Source of the DNA: Colwellia_A sp047621305
GTDB taxonomy: Bacteria > Pseudomonadota > Gammaproteobacteria > Enterobacterales > Alteromonadaceae
Reading direction: 5' to 3'
DNA length: 64,000 nt
NCBI GenBank assembly: GCA_047621305.1
Contig: JBLHNB010000014.1
Coordinates: forward strand, 1 to 64,000
Made by a program: the position numbers and the translations under genes. This document shows positions 42,059 to 51,518 of this stretch, piece after piece; position 1 is the first letter of the stretch; each line of letters starts with the position of its first letter. The notes beneath the pieces are model-generated. The model was not told the origin of the DNA and searched no databases. It saw only the letters and a list, made by a program, of their open reading frames with translations.

Positions 42059-44203
42059 ATGAACTTCACGGTAATTAAGAACATACTCACCATAAAAACA
42101 TTTTCATTGTGTGCTGTTATATTCACATCGAGCTCAATATGTGCAGCCACTTCCTCAGTAACATCGCCAGTAACAATAGAGGCAAGGAATAGCTATAACG
42201 AAAAACCTTTGCAACATATTCGTATTCTCCACCCAGATGCCGCGACATTTGCGATTGAACTTGATACAAAAGACTTTGATGTTTTACAAAACACCATCAC
42301 TGATGAGCAACTTGAAGTGATCGTTTCAGTAGCACAATTATCGATACTAAAAAAACAAGGTTTAACAATAGAGGTATTAGCAACCGGCAGTCCTTTTCAA
42401 AATAGTGAAGATGCTATGGTGATAGCGACCGATGCCGAGTATTCGACAAGACTAGCACCACCATCGGGTTATAAAAACTTAGAGCAGCTAATGCAGGAAC
42501 TTAACGCCATAGCGGCATTAAATCCATCAATAGCAAAAGTTGTTGATATTTCGGCTAAATATAATCAGCCAACGACCATTGGTGGCCGTCATATGTACGC
42601 CATTAAAATCTCAGATAATGTTAGCCAAGATGAAGATGAAGCGAACTTTCTTATTGTCTCTAATCACCATGTTAGAGAATTAGTGACACCGGTTATTGCC
42701 CTTACTGCGGCGCGTAATTTGGTTGAACAGTATAATGTCAATGAACAAGTTACTCAGGCGGTCAACAATAATGAAATATGGATTGCAGCAAATTGGAATC
42801 CTGATGGCTATGTACACGTATTCACTGTTGATAATATGTGGCGTAAAAACAGACGCCAATTATCAAATGGTATTGGCGTTGATTTAAACCGTAATTACCC
42901 AGTAGGCTGGTCTACATCTTGTTCTGGTTCCAGTAGTCATAGTTCACAAACCTATAAAGGTACATCTCCAGCGTCTGAAGTAGAAACACAAACAATGATG
43001 GCATGGGGCAATGATAGACGATTCAGTAAAGTCATTGACTTTCATTCATCAGGTCGAGAAATCCTGTGGGACTACCATCCAAGCTGTGCAACTCATCCAT
43101 TTGATGACCATCAAAAAGAAGAAGGTAAAGTTATTTCACAAGATGCCGGATATAATCAATGGCGTAGTGCTACAGCGCTGGGTGAAAATTTCCAATGGCA
43201 TCTTAAACAAGGAGCGAATGCCTATTTAATGGAAACACATAACTCTTTTCAACCCAGTTATGCCAGTGCTAAATCAGAAGCAGAACAATTATGGCCCGCT
43301 ATTTTAAAATACGTTAACCGACCAACGCCTGTTGTTGGTCATGTTACTGATAATGAAGGCAATGCTCTAATAGATGTTAATGTAGCTGTTCAAGGGGTAA
43401 ATTATCCTTTTAATGATACCAACCTTTCTGATAAATACGGTAAATTCAATGTTCATTTGCCCAGCGGTAATCATATATTAACGTTAACAAAGTTGGGTTA
43501 TCCATCGGTCAATCAATCAGTGTCTATTGACACGAACAGCAGCCAAACTATTAATGTCGTATTAGAACAACAAACTGACGATGTTCAAGTAATGGCCAAC
43601 AAGGTAGTGATTGAAAATTTAGCGGGGCAAAAAACAGCACAACGCTTTTTTAAATTACAGGTGCCAACAGGTGCTACAGCTTTATCATTTACTTTGTCTG
43701 GTGGCTCAGGTGACGCCGATTTATATGTGCGTAAAGCCAACAAACCCACGCTATCAGATTACCAATGTCGGCCCTATATTGGGGGCAATAATGAACATTG
43801 TGTTATCAATAATGCTTTAGACGGTGATTGGTATGTGATGTTAAATGCATATAGTGCTTATGCAGAGGTTAGTGTGGTTGGCGAATACAGTTCAGAACCG
43901 ATAACTAACGACACCATTGAACTTACAGATCTCAATGCTATAAATAATAATGAAACACATTACAGTATTGATGTTCCTAGCACACGATCGATATTAACTG
44001 TTGAGATGGATGGTGGCAGTGGCGATGCAGATTTGTATGTTAGTTTTGGTTCGCCGCCAACAAAGAATAACTATGACTGTCGCCCTTATAACGCTGGTAA
44101 TACTGAACAATGTCAGTTGCCTCGTAATGGCGGTCAAGCTTATATAATGGTTCACGCCTATGCTAGTTACTCAGGGGTATCATTAAAGGCCAGCTCACAG
44201 TAA
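42059..44203 (+). CDS. Secreted M14 zinc carboxypeptidase with two PPC domains
   Basis: 714 residues. Signal peptide about 1-30 (SLCAVIFTSSSICAATSS). The M14 domain (130-420) has zinc ligands His204 and Glu207 in SNHHVREL and His329 in KVIDFHSSG, the substrate arginine in DLNRNYPVGW, and catalytic Glu392 in YLMETHNS. A CarboxypepD regulatory beta-sandwich follows at 425-505 (VVGHVTDNEGNALIDV). Two PPC domains (about 520-610 and 630-714) carry GGSGDADLYV and CRPY-x-x-GN-x-E-x-C. It probably trims C-terminal residues from peptides outside the cell, complementing the neighbouring serine peptidase. The N-terminal 100 residues look like a propeptide. Confidence 0.92.
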   Translation: MNFTVIKNILTIKTFSLCAVIFTSSSICAATSSVTSPVTIEARNSYNEKPLQHIRILHPDAATFAIELDTKDFDVLQNTITDEQLEVIVSVAQLSILKKQGLTIEVLATGSPFQNSEDAMVIATDAEYSTRLAPPSGYKNLEQLMQELNAIAALNPSIAKVVDISAKYNQPTTIGGRHMYAIKISDNVSQDEDEANFLIVSNHHVRELVTPVIALTAARNLVEQYNVNEQVTQAVNNNEIWIAANWNPDGYVHVFTVDNMWRKNRRQLSNGIGVDLNRNYPVGWSTSCSGSSSHSSQTYKGTSPASEVETQTMMAWGNDRRFSKVIDFHSSGREILWDYHPSCATHPFDDHQKEEGKVISQDAGYNQWRSATALGENFQWHLKQGANAYLMETHNSFQPSYASAKSEAEQLWPAILKYVNRPTPVVGHVTDNEGNALIDVNVAVQGVNYPFNDTNLSDKYGKFNVHLPSGNHILTLTKLGYPSVNQSVSIDTNSSQTINVVLEQQTDDVQVMANKVVIENLAGQKTAQRFFKLQVPTGATALSFTLSGGSGDADLYVRKANKPTLSDYQCRPYIGGNNEHCVINNALDGDWYVMLNAYSAYAEVSVVGEYSSEPITNDTIELTDLNAINNNETHYSIDVPSTRSILTVEMDGGSGDADLYVSFGSPPTKNNYDCRPYNAGNTEQCQLPRNGGQAYIMVHAYASYSGVSLKASSQ

Positions 44204-44237
44204 TCGTTTTATTTTAATGACAAAAGTCAAATGATGC

Positions 44238-44909
44238 TTACGTTAACAGCGCAGACACATTAAATTGTTGCGCTGCTATTTTTATATCTTTTTCAAAAGA
44301 AAAAGAGGCTAATTTAGGGATAGGCAGTAAATTTTCAAGTTCGGTAATATTTTCTGCAAGGTAAGGCATTGACTCTGCGCAGTTAGCAACCCAACCTATA
44401 CATTCTAAACCGTCACTGATAATACTTTGATAGGTTAAAACGGCATGATTTAAGCAACCCAGTTTCATATTAACCACCAGCAATACTTTTTGATTACTCT
44501 GTTTAACAAAATCAGATAAAAAGTGACCGTTACCTAATGGCAAACGCCAACCACCCGCGCCTTCAGTAACTACAATATCAGCCTTTAATGCTTTTATTGT
44601 TTGATAATGTTGAGAAATTTCTTCAATATATATTGTTTTGTTGCATTGCTGTGCAGCAATATGCGGCGCAATAGCAGGTTCAAAAGCAATGGGATTGATA
44701 TCCGTTATTGATTGCTGGCAATTGGCAGCTATTTGTAATAATTGTGCATCTTCATTAACAAGTACAGCACCTACTTGCTGACAACCCGCGGAAATAGGTT
44801 TATATACAGCAACTCGCTTACCGTCAGTAACCAAGGCGTGCACCAGTGCAGTGGCTACATAAGTTTTTCCGGCGTCAGTATCTGTTGCGGTGACAAAAAT
44901 TTCAATCAT
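44238..44909 (-). CDS. bioD: Dethiobiotin synthetase
   Basis: 223 residues. Motifs: IFVTATDTDAGKTYVATALV (P-loop), YKPISAGCQQ, and VVTEGAGGWRLPLG. It forms the ureido ring of dethiobiotin from diaminopelargonate, CO2 and ATP. Length is typical. It is the last gene of the minus-strand operon bioB-bioF-bioC-bioD, 17 bp after bioC, and it ends 34 bp from the convergent carboxypeptidase gene. Confidence 0.95.
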   Translation of the reverse strand: MIEIFVTATDTDAGKTYVATALVHALVTDGKRVAVYKPISAGCQQVGAVLVNEDAQLLQIAANCQQSITDINPIAFEPAIAPHIAAQQCNKTIYIEEISQHYQTIKALKADIVVTEGAGGWRLPLGNGHFLSDFVKQSNQKVLLVVNMKLGCLNHAVLTYQSIISDGLECIGWVANCAESMPYLAENITELENLLPIPKLASFSFEKDIKIAAQQFNVSALLT

Positions 44910-44926
44910 GAGTTAGACATTTAACC

Positions 44927-45712
44927 CTAACCATTTAACTTAACTAAAATACCCGAAAATACTCGATATGTAGCGGGATATATGCCGCTTGGCTCTTGAA
45001 AGTCTTGGTAGCTATGAGTCATTTTTTGCCATTTATCTTTACCGGCAAGCCCTTTATTGGTCTTTTTAGGGATATGATTCGCTCCAAGCCCTTTTAATTC
45101 GTGGGCAAGGTGTAAAACACTTTCATATTCTAGCACAATATCTTTTACCTGATGTTCTATCAGTTTTGATTGATTACCATTAAAAATGGCCGTTAATTCA
45201 TCTTCAGTCTTAAAGTCGATAACATGCTGGTCTTTGTCTACTTGCGCCCAAGAGGATTTTAATTCGTTTAATGTACCGTCAATGAGTGTACTGAATATAA
45301 AGAGACCACCAGGCTTTAATGCCCGAATAATTTCACTTAAAACGTTTGATAGAGGATCACACCATTGGATCATCAAATTAGAATAGACGAGATCGATACT
45401 GCTATTTTGTAAAGGTAAATGGTAAGCGTCACCTTCTAGCCATTTTATATCTTGTATTCTATTTTTTTGAGCATATCTTAGCATTTCGCCAGAGATATCT
45501 AAGCCGATCACCTGCTCATATTTACTGGCTAAGATATCGGTAAAGAAACCGGTACCCGCGCCTAAATCAAGTACAGTTAAATCATTTCTATTCGGTAAGT
45601 GAGGCATCAAATGTTTACCCGTATAACGTTGTAAACGGGCTGAAACATCGTAAGATTTGCTGGCGACACCAAATGATCGGGCAATTTTAACTCTTTTTTT
45701 GGTATCTGGCAT
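44927..45712 (-). CDS. bioC: Malonyl-ACP O-methyltransferase
   Basis: 261 residues, class I SAM-dependent methyltransferase. Motif I is LTVLDLGAGTGFFTDIL; motif post-I VIGLDISGEMLRYAQ; SIDLVYSNLMIQWCD follows. It methylates malonyl-ACP to start pimelate synthesis in the BioC-BioH pathway. No bioH is in the window. Its start shares a base with the bioF stop (45712), so the two are translationally coupled. Confidence 0.94.
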   Translation of the reverse strand: MPDTKKRVKIARSFGVASKSYDVSARLQRYTGKHLMPHLPNRNDLTVLDLGAGTGFFTDILASKYEQVIGLDISGEMLRYAQKNRIQDIKWLEGDAYHLPLQNSSIDLVYSNLMIQWCDPLSNVLSEIIRALKPGGLFIFSTLIDGTLNELKSSWAQVDKDQHVIDFKTEDELTAIFNGNQSKLIEHQVKDIVLEYESVLHLAHELKGLGANHIPKKTNKGLAGKDKWQKMTHSYQDFQEPSGIYPATYRVFSGILVKLNG

Positions 45713-46854
45713 TAAGATAAAACCTTATTAATACTATTTGATAAGTGACTGATATCACTGGTATTGTGATTAGAACATATGGTAACACGTAACCGAGAGC
45801 TATTCTTAGCAACGGTTGGTGGGCGAATAGCAGTGAGCCATATCCCCATCTCTTTTAATTTTTCACATATTTCTAATGTTTTTATTTCTGAACCAATTTC
45901 TATAGCATGGATAGAAGACTGGGTTGTAATTAATTTAACTTGCGCATCAAGTGTAGATGATAAAAGATGACTTAACTCAGTTATTTTTTCTCGGCGCCAA
46001 TGCTCTTTCTGAATGATTTCTATACTGGCTTTGGTAGCCCATGCTAATGCAGGCGATATCGCGGTTGAATAGATATAGTGTCGCGAAAAATTAACTAAAT
46101 ATTCAAATAAATTTTCATCACAGGCAACAAATGCACCACTAGTTGCAATCGCTTTGCCAAACGTTGCCATAATAATATCAATATTCCCTTCGCTAATGCT
46201 ACCTTCACCTTGTTTACCAATAACACCAATGCTGTGGGCGTCATCGATATACGACCAAGCATTATATTCATTAGCAAGCTGACACAGTTCACTAATATTG
46301 GCTTTATCACCGTCCATGCTAAAAACACCTTCAGAAACAATCAGTTTATTTTCCGTTGAAGCCTGTTCTAAATAACGTTCAAGCTGGGCGGTATCATTGT
46401 GTAAAAAACGTTTAACTTTTGCGTTAGCACTTAAAGCACCATCAATTAGGGAGGCGTGACTGAGTTTGTCTAAAAAAAACGCCGTATTTTCATCTTGACC
46501 AAGGGTTTGTAGTACGCCTAAATTTGCAGCAAAACCACTTGAATAAAGTAAACAACGTGATTTATTTAACCATGTACAAATTTCATCTTCTAGCGCCTGA
46601 TGAGGATATTGATAACCGGTAATTAAACTGGAAGCACTGGCACAAAGGCCATATTTATCTATACCCTCTTGCATTGCCTTATTAATTTTGGGGTGATTAT
46701 TTAAGCCTAAATAATCATTTGACGAAAAATTTAAATAACATTTTCCATTAATATGCAGCTCACGACTACTTTGCTGTGCAACATGATAGCGTCGGCGATA
46801 ACGATCTTTATCATGCTGCTCAGTAAGTCTGTTTTTGATAAATTCAAAAGGCAT
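45712..46854 (-). CDS. bioF: 8-amino-7-oxononanoate synthase
   Basis: 380 residues, PLP enzyme of the alpha-oxoamine synthase family. It condenses pimeloyl-ACP with alanine. Motifs: YLNFSSNDYLGLNNHP, LYSSGFAANLGVL, YIDDAHSIGVIGKQGEGS, and MATFGKAIATSGAFV with the PLP lysine Lys234. The start follows bioB by 17 bp. Length is typical. Confidence 0.95.
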   Translation of the reverse strand: MPFEFIKNRLTEQHDKDRYRRRYHVAQQSSRELHINGKCYLNFSSNDYLGLNNHPKINKAMQEGIDKYGLCASASSLITGYQYPHQALEDEICTWLNKSRCLLYSSGFAANLGVLQTLGQDENTAFFLDKLSHASLIDGALSANAKVKRFLHNDTAQLERYLEQASTENKLIVSEGVFSMDGDKANISELCQLANEYNAWSYIDDAHSIGVIGKQGEGSISEGNIDIIMATFGKAIATSGAFVACDENLFEYLVNFSRHYIYSTAISPALAWATKASIEIIQKEHWRREKITELSHLLSSTLDAQVKLITTQSSIHAIEIGSEIKTLEICEKLKEMGIWLTAIRPPTVAKNSSRLRVTICSNHNTSDISHLSNSINKVLS

Positions 46855-46871
46855 AATTAATAGAGGTTTAC

Positions 46872-47942
46872 TTAGTTAACCGCATTATAAAAAAGATCAC
46901 TGTTTTGCTGATCGATCACGGCTGTTTTTACTTTAAGCATTTGCTCTTCTTCATCAATGGTGCCAATAGTTTCAGTATTTATACCTAACTTTTCAAATAA
47001 TTGAATATCTTGATTGGTTTCAGGGTTTCCAGTTGTTAATAATTTACAACCATAAAAAATTGAATTTGCGCCAGCAAGAAAACACAATGATTGCATTTGT
47101 TCATTCATTTCTGCACGCCCTGCGGATAAACGAACATGGCTTTTAGGCATTAAAATACGAGCCACGGCAATACAACGAATAAATTCAAAACTATCAAGGT
47201 CAGCAACATCTGCTAAGGGGGTGCCTTCCACTTTAACTAACATATTAATAGGGACACTTTCAGGCTGTGGAGACAAATTAGCTAATTGGATGAGCAGTGA
47301 AATTCTATCTTGCGCTTTTTCACCTAAGCCGACGATACCACCACTACAAACTTTCATGCCTGCGCTACGCACATTTGATAAGGTATCTAAGCGGTCTTGA
47401 AAGGTTCTGGTGGTAATAATTTGGTTATAATGCTCAGGTGATGTATCCAAATTGTGATTGTAATAATCTAAACCCGCTGTTTGTAATTCATCAGCTTGTT
47501 CAACAGATAACATGCCTAAGGTCATACATGTTTCTAAACCAAGCGCTTTAACGCCTTTAACCATATCAACGACAGCAGGCATATCGCGTGCTTTAGGGTT
47601 ACGCCATCCAGCACCCATACAAAAACGTGTTGAACCTTGATCTTTAGCTTTTTGCGCTGCTTCTAAAACATTCGCAACAGCCATTAAACGTTCTTTATCA
47701 ATATCTGTTTTATAGCGAGCACTTTGTGAACAGTACTTACAATCTTCTGGACATGCGCCCGTTTTGATTGATAACAAGGTACTCACTTGTACTTCATTCG
47801 CGTTAAACGTTTCGCGATGAATCGTTTGTGCTTTAAACATTAAGTCATTAAATGGCATATCAAAAAGCGCTTGCACTTCAGTTTTATTCCAATCATGACG
47901 AGCCGTTTGATTTTTATGCTCTGTAGCCGCTTGTACTGACAT
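46872..47942 (-). CDS. bioB: Biotin synthase (radical SAM)
   Basis: 356 residues. The radical SAM cluster motif is GACPEDCKYCSQSARY (CxxxCxxC). Further motifs are RFCMGAGWRNPKARDM and NHNLDTSPEHY, the latter with residues of the [2Fe-2S] cluster region. It inserts sulfur into dethiobiotin using two Fe-S clusters. It is first in the bioBFCD operon, with AGGACC four bases before ATG. A BirA-type operator lies upstream, shared with the divergent bioA. Confidence 0.96.
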   Translation of the reverse strand: MSVQAATEHKNQTARHDWNKTEVQALFDMPFNDLMFKAQTIHRETFNANEVQVSTLLSIKTGACPEDCKYCSQSARYKTDIDKERLMAVANVLEAAQKAKDQGSTRFCMGAGWRNPKARDMPAVVDMVKGVKALGLETCMTLGMLSVEQADELQTAGLDYYNHNLDTSPEHYNQIITTRTFQDRLDTLSNVRSAGMKVCSGGIVGLGEKAQDRISLLIQLANLSPQPESVPINMLVKVEGTPLADVADLDSFEFIRCIAVARILMPKSHVRLSAGRAEMNEQMQSLCFLAGANSIFYGCKLLTTGNPETNQDIQLFEKLGINTETIGTIDEEEQMLKVKTAVIDQQNSDLFYNAVN

Positions 47943-48025
47943 TTAAGGTCCTATAATTTTTCATAAACGACACAAGTGAAATTGCATCTATAAATATTTG
48001 CAGGTAGTCTACCAGCAAATAAGCG

Positions 48026-48058
48026 TTGTAAACACATCAGCAAGATATTAGTTAACAT
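48026..48058. promoter_or_regulatory. Probable BirA (biotin operon repressor) operator
   Basis: TTGTAAAC, 17-base spacer, GTTAACAT. The known BirA site in gammaproteobacteria is TTGTAAACC and GGTTTACAA arms with 14-16 bases between, so both spacing and the left arm fit; the right arm has two deviations. It lies between the divergent bioB and bioA genes and abuts the bioA start codon, where bound BirA-biotinyl-AMP would block both. A second shorter palindrome, GGTAGTCTACC, is at 48003-48013. Confidence 0.7.
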
Positions 48059-49363
48059 ATGAACAATAAACAAACAGAACTTTTGAGCTTTGACCAACAC
48101 CATGTTTGGCATCCATATACATCGATGTCAGAACCTCTCCCCTCGTATTTAGTTGAATCAGCTGAAGGCGTTTATATCAACCTCGCCAGTGGTGAAAAGC
48201 TAGTTGATGGTATGGCGTCTTGGTGGTCAGTATTACATGGCTATAATCACCCAAAATTAAACGCGGCATTAGTTGCACAATGCAGTAAAGTTTCTCATGT
48301 TATGTTTGGCGGTTTAACGCATGAACCTGCAATTAATTTGTGTAAGACCTTAATCGCAATAACGCCAGCACAGTTACAAAAAGTTTTTCTGTCAGATAGT
48401 GGCTCTGTCGCAGTAGAAGTTGCTATTAAAATGGCTTTTCAATATTGGATATCTAAAGGAAAAACAAATAAGAATAAGCTGCTTACCGTTAAAAATGGTT
48501 ACCACGGTGATACTTTTGCCACTATGGCGGTATCTGACCCTGCCACGGGCATGCATCATATGTTTGAACATATATTAAGTAAGCATTATTTTGCTCCCGC
48601 ACCACAAACACAGATAAATCAGCCTTGGCAGGCTCAAGACACGATTGAACTTGAACAACAATTTAGCGCTAATCATCAAAATATTGCTGCCTTTATTATC
48701 GAACCTATCGTACAAGGTACTGGTGGTATGCGTATGTATCACCCCCAATATTTAAAAACCTGCCGAGAATTATGTACTAAATACGATGTCTTGTTTATTG
48801 CGGATGAAATAGCCACTGGGCTTGGTCGCACTGGAAAATTGTTTGCCTGTGAATGGGCAGATATAAGTCCAGATATTATGTGTTTGGGAAAAACCTTAAC
48901 CGGTGGTTATATCACCCTTGCTGCAACATTATGCACCACCGACATCGCCGAAGTTATTAGTAATAGTGAAGCCGGATGTTTTATGCACGGGCCTACTTTC
49001 ATGGGTAATCCGTTAGCATGTGCGGTTGCTAACGCGAGTTTATCACTGTTATTAGAAGGCAACTGGCAGCAACAAGTTAAGGGCATTGAAGCCTATTTAT
49101 CTGAAAATTTATTGCCTTTATCACAACACCCCCGAGTGCATGATGCCCGCGTACTGGGCTCAATTGGTGTCGTTGAAACCTCACAAAGAGTCAATATGGC
49201 CAATATTCAAAAGCGCTTTGTGGAATTAGGCGTATGGATCCGCCCTTTTGGTAAGCTCATTTATATTATGCCGCCTTATGTAACGACAAACGAGCAATTA
49301 GCCTGCTTAATAGAGGCAATAACTACCGTACTTAATGATGATAATTGTTTTATAAACGAATAG
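48059..49363 (+). CDS. bioA: Adenosylmethionine-8-amino-7-oxononanoate aminotransferase
   Basis: 434 residues, class III PLP aminotransferase. The N-terminus FDQHHVWHPYTSMSEP and MASWWSVLHGYNHPKL are typical of BioA. Also seen are LFIADEIATGLGRTGKLFAC and IMCLGKTLTGGYITLAAT with the PLP lysine. It converts 8-amino-7-oxononanoate to diaminopelargonate with S-adenosylmethionine as amino donor. It is divergent from bioB, sharing the BirA-like operator. No strong ribosome site is seen before the ATG because the operator reaches it. A TAG stop is 12 bp from the convergent next gene. Confidence 0.95.
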   Translation: MNNKQTELLSFDQHHVWHPYTSMSEPLPSYLVESAEGVYINLASGEKLVDGMASWWSVLHGYNHPKLNAALVAQCSKVSHVMFGGLTHEPAINLCKTLIAITPAQLQKVFLSDSGSVAVEVAIKMAFQYWISKGKTNKNKLLTVKNGYHGDTFATMAVSDPATGMHHMFEHILSKHYFAPAPQTQINQPWQAQDTIELEQQFSANHQNIAAFIIEPIVQGTGGMRMYHPQYLKTCRELCTKYDVLFIADEIATGLGRTGKLFACEWADISPDIMCLGKTLTGGYITLAATLCTTDIAEVISNSEAGCFMHGPTFMGNPLACAVANASLSLLLEGNWQQQVKGIEAYLSENLLPLSQHPRVHDARVLGSIGVVETSQRVNMANIQKRFVELGVWIRPFGKLIYIMPPYVTTNEQLACLIEAITTVLNDDNCFINE

Positions 49364-49375
49364 GGTTAATGCGTA

Positions 49376-49762
49376 TTAGTAATTCATTGAGCTTGTTTGA
49401 ATATAAATATAAACAACCCAAGCAATGGCGATCACTAATAATAACCATAAATTAAAATGCCTATTGTCCGTTTTGCGACGTCTGCGATATTTTTGAATAA
49501 AAAGATAGAAAAAACTGCTTGCCGCACTCAGCCAGAGAACCATATACAGATAATCAGTGAGTGGTTGCAACCAGTTTTTTCTTACTTCAATATTATAATA
49601 ACGCAGCATGCCATAGTCTTTTTCAGGTGCCGCATAATGAGATAGCACTAAAGCAAAAATAAAAAATATCCAACCGCCAATTGCGAAGGCTCTTGCAATA
49701 TAAACCCATTTATCCGGTTCTTTTCGTCGGTTTTCTTTATTAGGTTCCATAACTTTATTCAT
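49376..49762 (-). CDS. Hypothetical membrane protein (three helices)
   Basis: 128 residues: a charged N-terminus, helix 1 at about 24-45 (ARAFAIGGWIFFIFALVLSH), a loop with aromatic and charged residues, helix 2 at 70-88 (YLYMVLWLSAASSFFYLFI), a basic loop (KYRRRRKTDNR) and helix 3 at 103-122 (NLWLLLVIAIAWVVYIYIQT). The basic loop should be cytoplasmic. I recognise no family. It is convergent with bioA and divergent from asnS with a 123-bp gap. Confidence 0.75.
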   Translation of the reverse strand: MNKVMEPNKENRRKEPDKWVYIARAFAIGGWIFFIFALVLSHYAAPEKDYGMLRYYNIEVRKNWLQPLTDYLYMVLWLSAASSFFYLFIQKYRRRRKTDNRHFNLWLLLVIAIAWVVYIYIQTSSMNY

Positions 49763-49885
49763 TTATTTTACTTATTAACCATTATCGGCTTAATTTTGTT
49801 AATTATTACTTGTTAAACATAACAGGCACGGTAACATATCACACCTTAAATCTAGAGCAAATTTGACAGATAAAGAGGTCGATAA

Positions 49886-51286
49886 ATGTCAGTTATATCA
49901 ATTACCGAGGTATTGGCAGGTAAATATCCTGTGAATGAACCTATTTCGGTACATGGTTGGATCCGTACACGTCGTGATTCTAAAGCAGGTATTTCGTTTT
50001 TGGCAATACATGACGGTTCATGTTTTGATGCGATTCAAGCCATTGTACCTAGTGAAATCGAAAATTATCAGAACGACGTATTAAAACTGACAACAGGCTG
50101 TGCTGTAAAAGTTACAGGTATCTTGGTTGAATCACCAGGTAAAGGTCAGTCATTTGAGATCCAAGCAACAAATGTTGAAGTATTAGGTTTTGTTGAAGAC
50201 CCTGATACCTATCCAATGGCAGCGAAACGTCATAGTGTTGAATTTTTACGTGAACAAGCTCATTTACGTCCGCGTACAAACATTGGCGGTGCAGTAACAC
50301 GTGTTCGTAATACACTAGCTCAAGCTGTTCATCGTTTTTTACATAGCAAAGGTTATTTTTGGATCAGTACGCCACTCATTACCGGTAGTGACTGTGAAGG
50401 CGCTGGTGAAATGTTCCGTGTTAGTACATTGGATATGGAAAATTTACCAAAAACTGATAAAGGTGATGTTGACTACAGCAAAGACTTTTTTGGTAAAGAA
50501 ACCTTCTTAACCGTTTCTGGACAATTAAACGTTGAAACATATTGTAGTGCTATGTCGAAGGTATATACCTTTGGCCCAACATTTCGCGCAGAAAACTCCA
50601 ACACTTCTCGCCATTTAGCTGAATTTTGGATGATCGAACCTGAAATAGCGTTTGCTGATTTATCTGATGCTGCTGACCTTGCTGAAGAAATGCTTAAATA
50701 TGTATTTTCGGCTGTTCTTGAAGAACGCGCTGACGACATGGCTTTTTTCCAACAACGTGTTGATAAAACAGTACTTGATCGAATGAATTCTGTTATTAAT
50801 AACGACTTTGTTCGTTTAGATTATACCGATGCTATTACCATCTTAGAAAATTGTAATAAAAAATTCGAAAATCCAGTCTCTTGGGGTGTGGATTTAAACT
50901 CTGAACACGAACGTTATTTAGCAGAAGAACACTTTAATGGTCCGGTAGTTTTACAAAATTACCCGAAAGACATTAAATCGTTTTATATGCGTTTAAATGA
51001 CGATGGTAAAACCGTTGCTGCTATGGATATTTTAGCGCCAGGCATTGGTGAAATTATTGGTGGTAGTCAACGTGAAGAACGTTTAGACGTACTTGATGCG
51101 CGTTTAGCTGAGATGAACTTAGATATGGCTGATTATAGCTGGTATCGAGATTTACGCCGCTATGGCACTGTACCTCATTCAGGTTTTGGTTTAGGTTTTG
51201 AGCGTTTAGTTGCTTATGCAACGGGCATACAAAATGTGCGTGACGTTATTCCATTTCCAAGAACACCAAATAACGCGGCATTTTAG
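49886..51286 (+). CDS. asnS: Asparaginyl-tRNA synthetase
   Basis: 466 residues, class IIb synthetase. The N-terminal OB-fold anticodon domain (about 15-110) contains SVHGWIRTRRDSKAGISFLA. Motif 2 is TFRAENSNTSRHLAEFWMIE; motif 3 is SGFGLGFERLVAYATG. It charges tRNA-Asn with asparagine, an essential reaction. Length equals that of E. coli AsnRS. It has its own ribosome site AAGAGG and is followed by an intrinsic terminator. Confidence 0.97.
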   Translation: MSVISITEVLAGKYPVNEPISVHGWIRTRRDSKAGISFLAIHDGSCFDAIQAIVPSEIENYQNDVLKLTTGCAVKVTGILVESPGKGQSFEIQATNVEVLGFVEDPDTYPMAAKRHSVEFLREQAHLRPRTNIGGAVTRVRNTLAQAVHRFLHSKGYFWISTPLITGSDCEGAGEMFRVSTLDMENLPKTDKGDVDYSKDFFGKETFLTVSGQLNVETYCSAMSKVYTFGPTFRAENSNTSRHLAEFWMIEPEIAFADLSDAADLAEEMLKYVFSAVLEERADDMAFFQQRVDKTVLDRMNSVINNDFVRLDYTDAITILENCNKKFENPVSWGVDLNSEHERYLAEEHFNGPVVLQNYPKDIKSFYMRLNDDGKTVAAMDILAPGIGEIIGGSQREERLDVLDARLAEMNLDMADYSWYRDLRRYGTVPHSGFGLGFERLVAYATGIQNVRDVIPFPRTPNNAAF

Positions 51287-51309
51287 GCCGTATTTAAAGC
51301 TGTATATAT

Positions 51310-51333
51310 AACGCCCTCTTTTGGGCGTTTTTA
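51310..51333 (+). terminator. Intrinsic terminator of asnS
   Basis: AACGCCC, loop TCTTTT, GGGCGTTTTTA: a GC-rich 7-bp stem and U-tract 24 bp after the stop codon. Confidence 0.9.
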
Positions 51334-51348
51334 TTTATGGGAGATATA

Positions 51349-51507
51349 ATACCAATTGAAATAATGAATCGATCATTTTAAGGCGGTCTAAATATCCAAT
51401 ATCTACTTGCTTTCAATCCCAATAGCACGCTATTACTCACTCAAGCGCCTTGCTCTTGAACATTTACTCTCGCTTATAATAGATCACTACTTTAATTCAA
51501 TTGGTAT
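51349..51507. repeat. MITE-like 159-bp repeat, copy 1
   Basis: It begins ATACCAATTGAA and ends TTCAATTGGTAT, 12-bp perfect terminal inverted repeats. It is 159 bp, AT-rich and non-coding. A second copy in the same orientation and of the same length lies at 52107-52265, roughly 75-80% identical by eye, with shared blocks CGxTCTAAATATCCAATA, GCTATTACTCA and TCAAGCGCCTTG. No transposase is encoded, so it fits a miniature inverted-repeat element or long REP-type repeat. Confidence 0.85.
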
Positions 51508-51518
51508 AAAAAAGTCTT

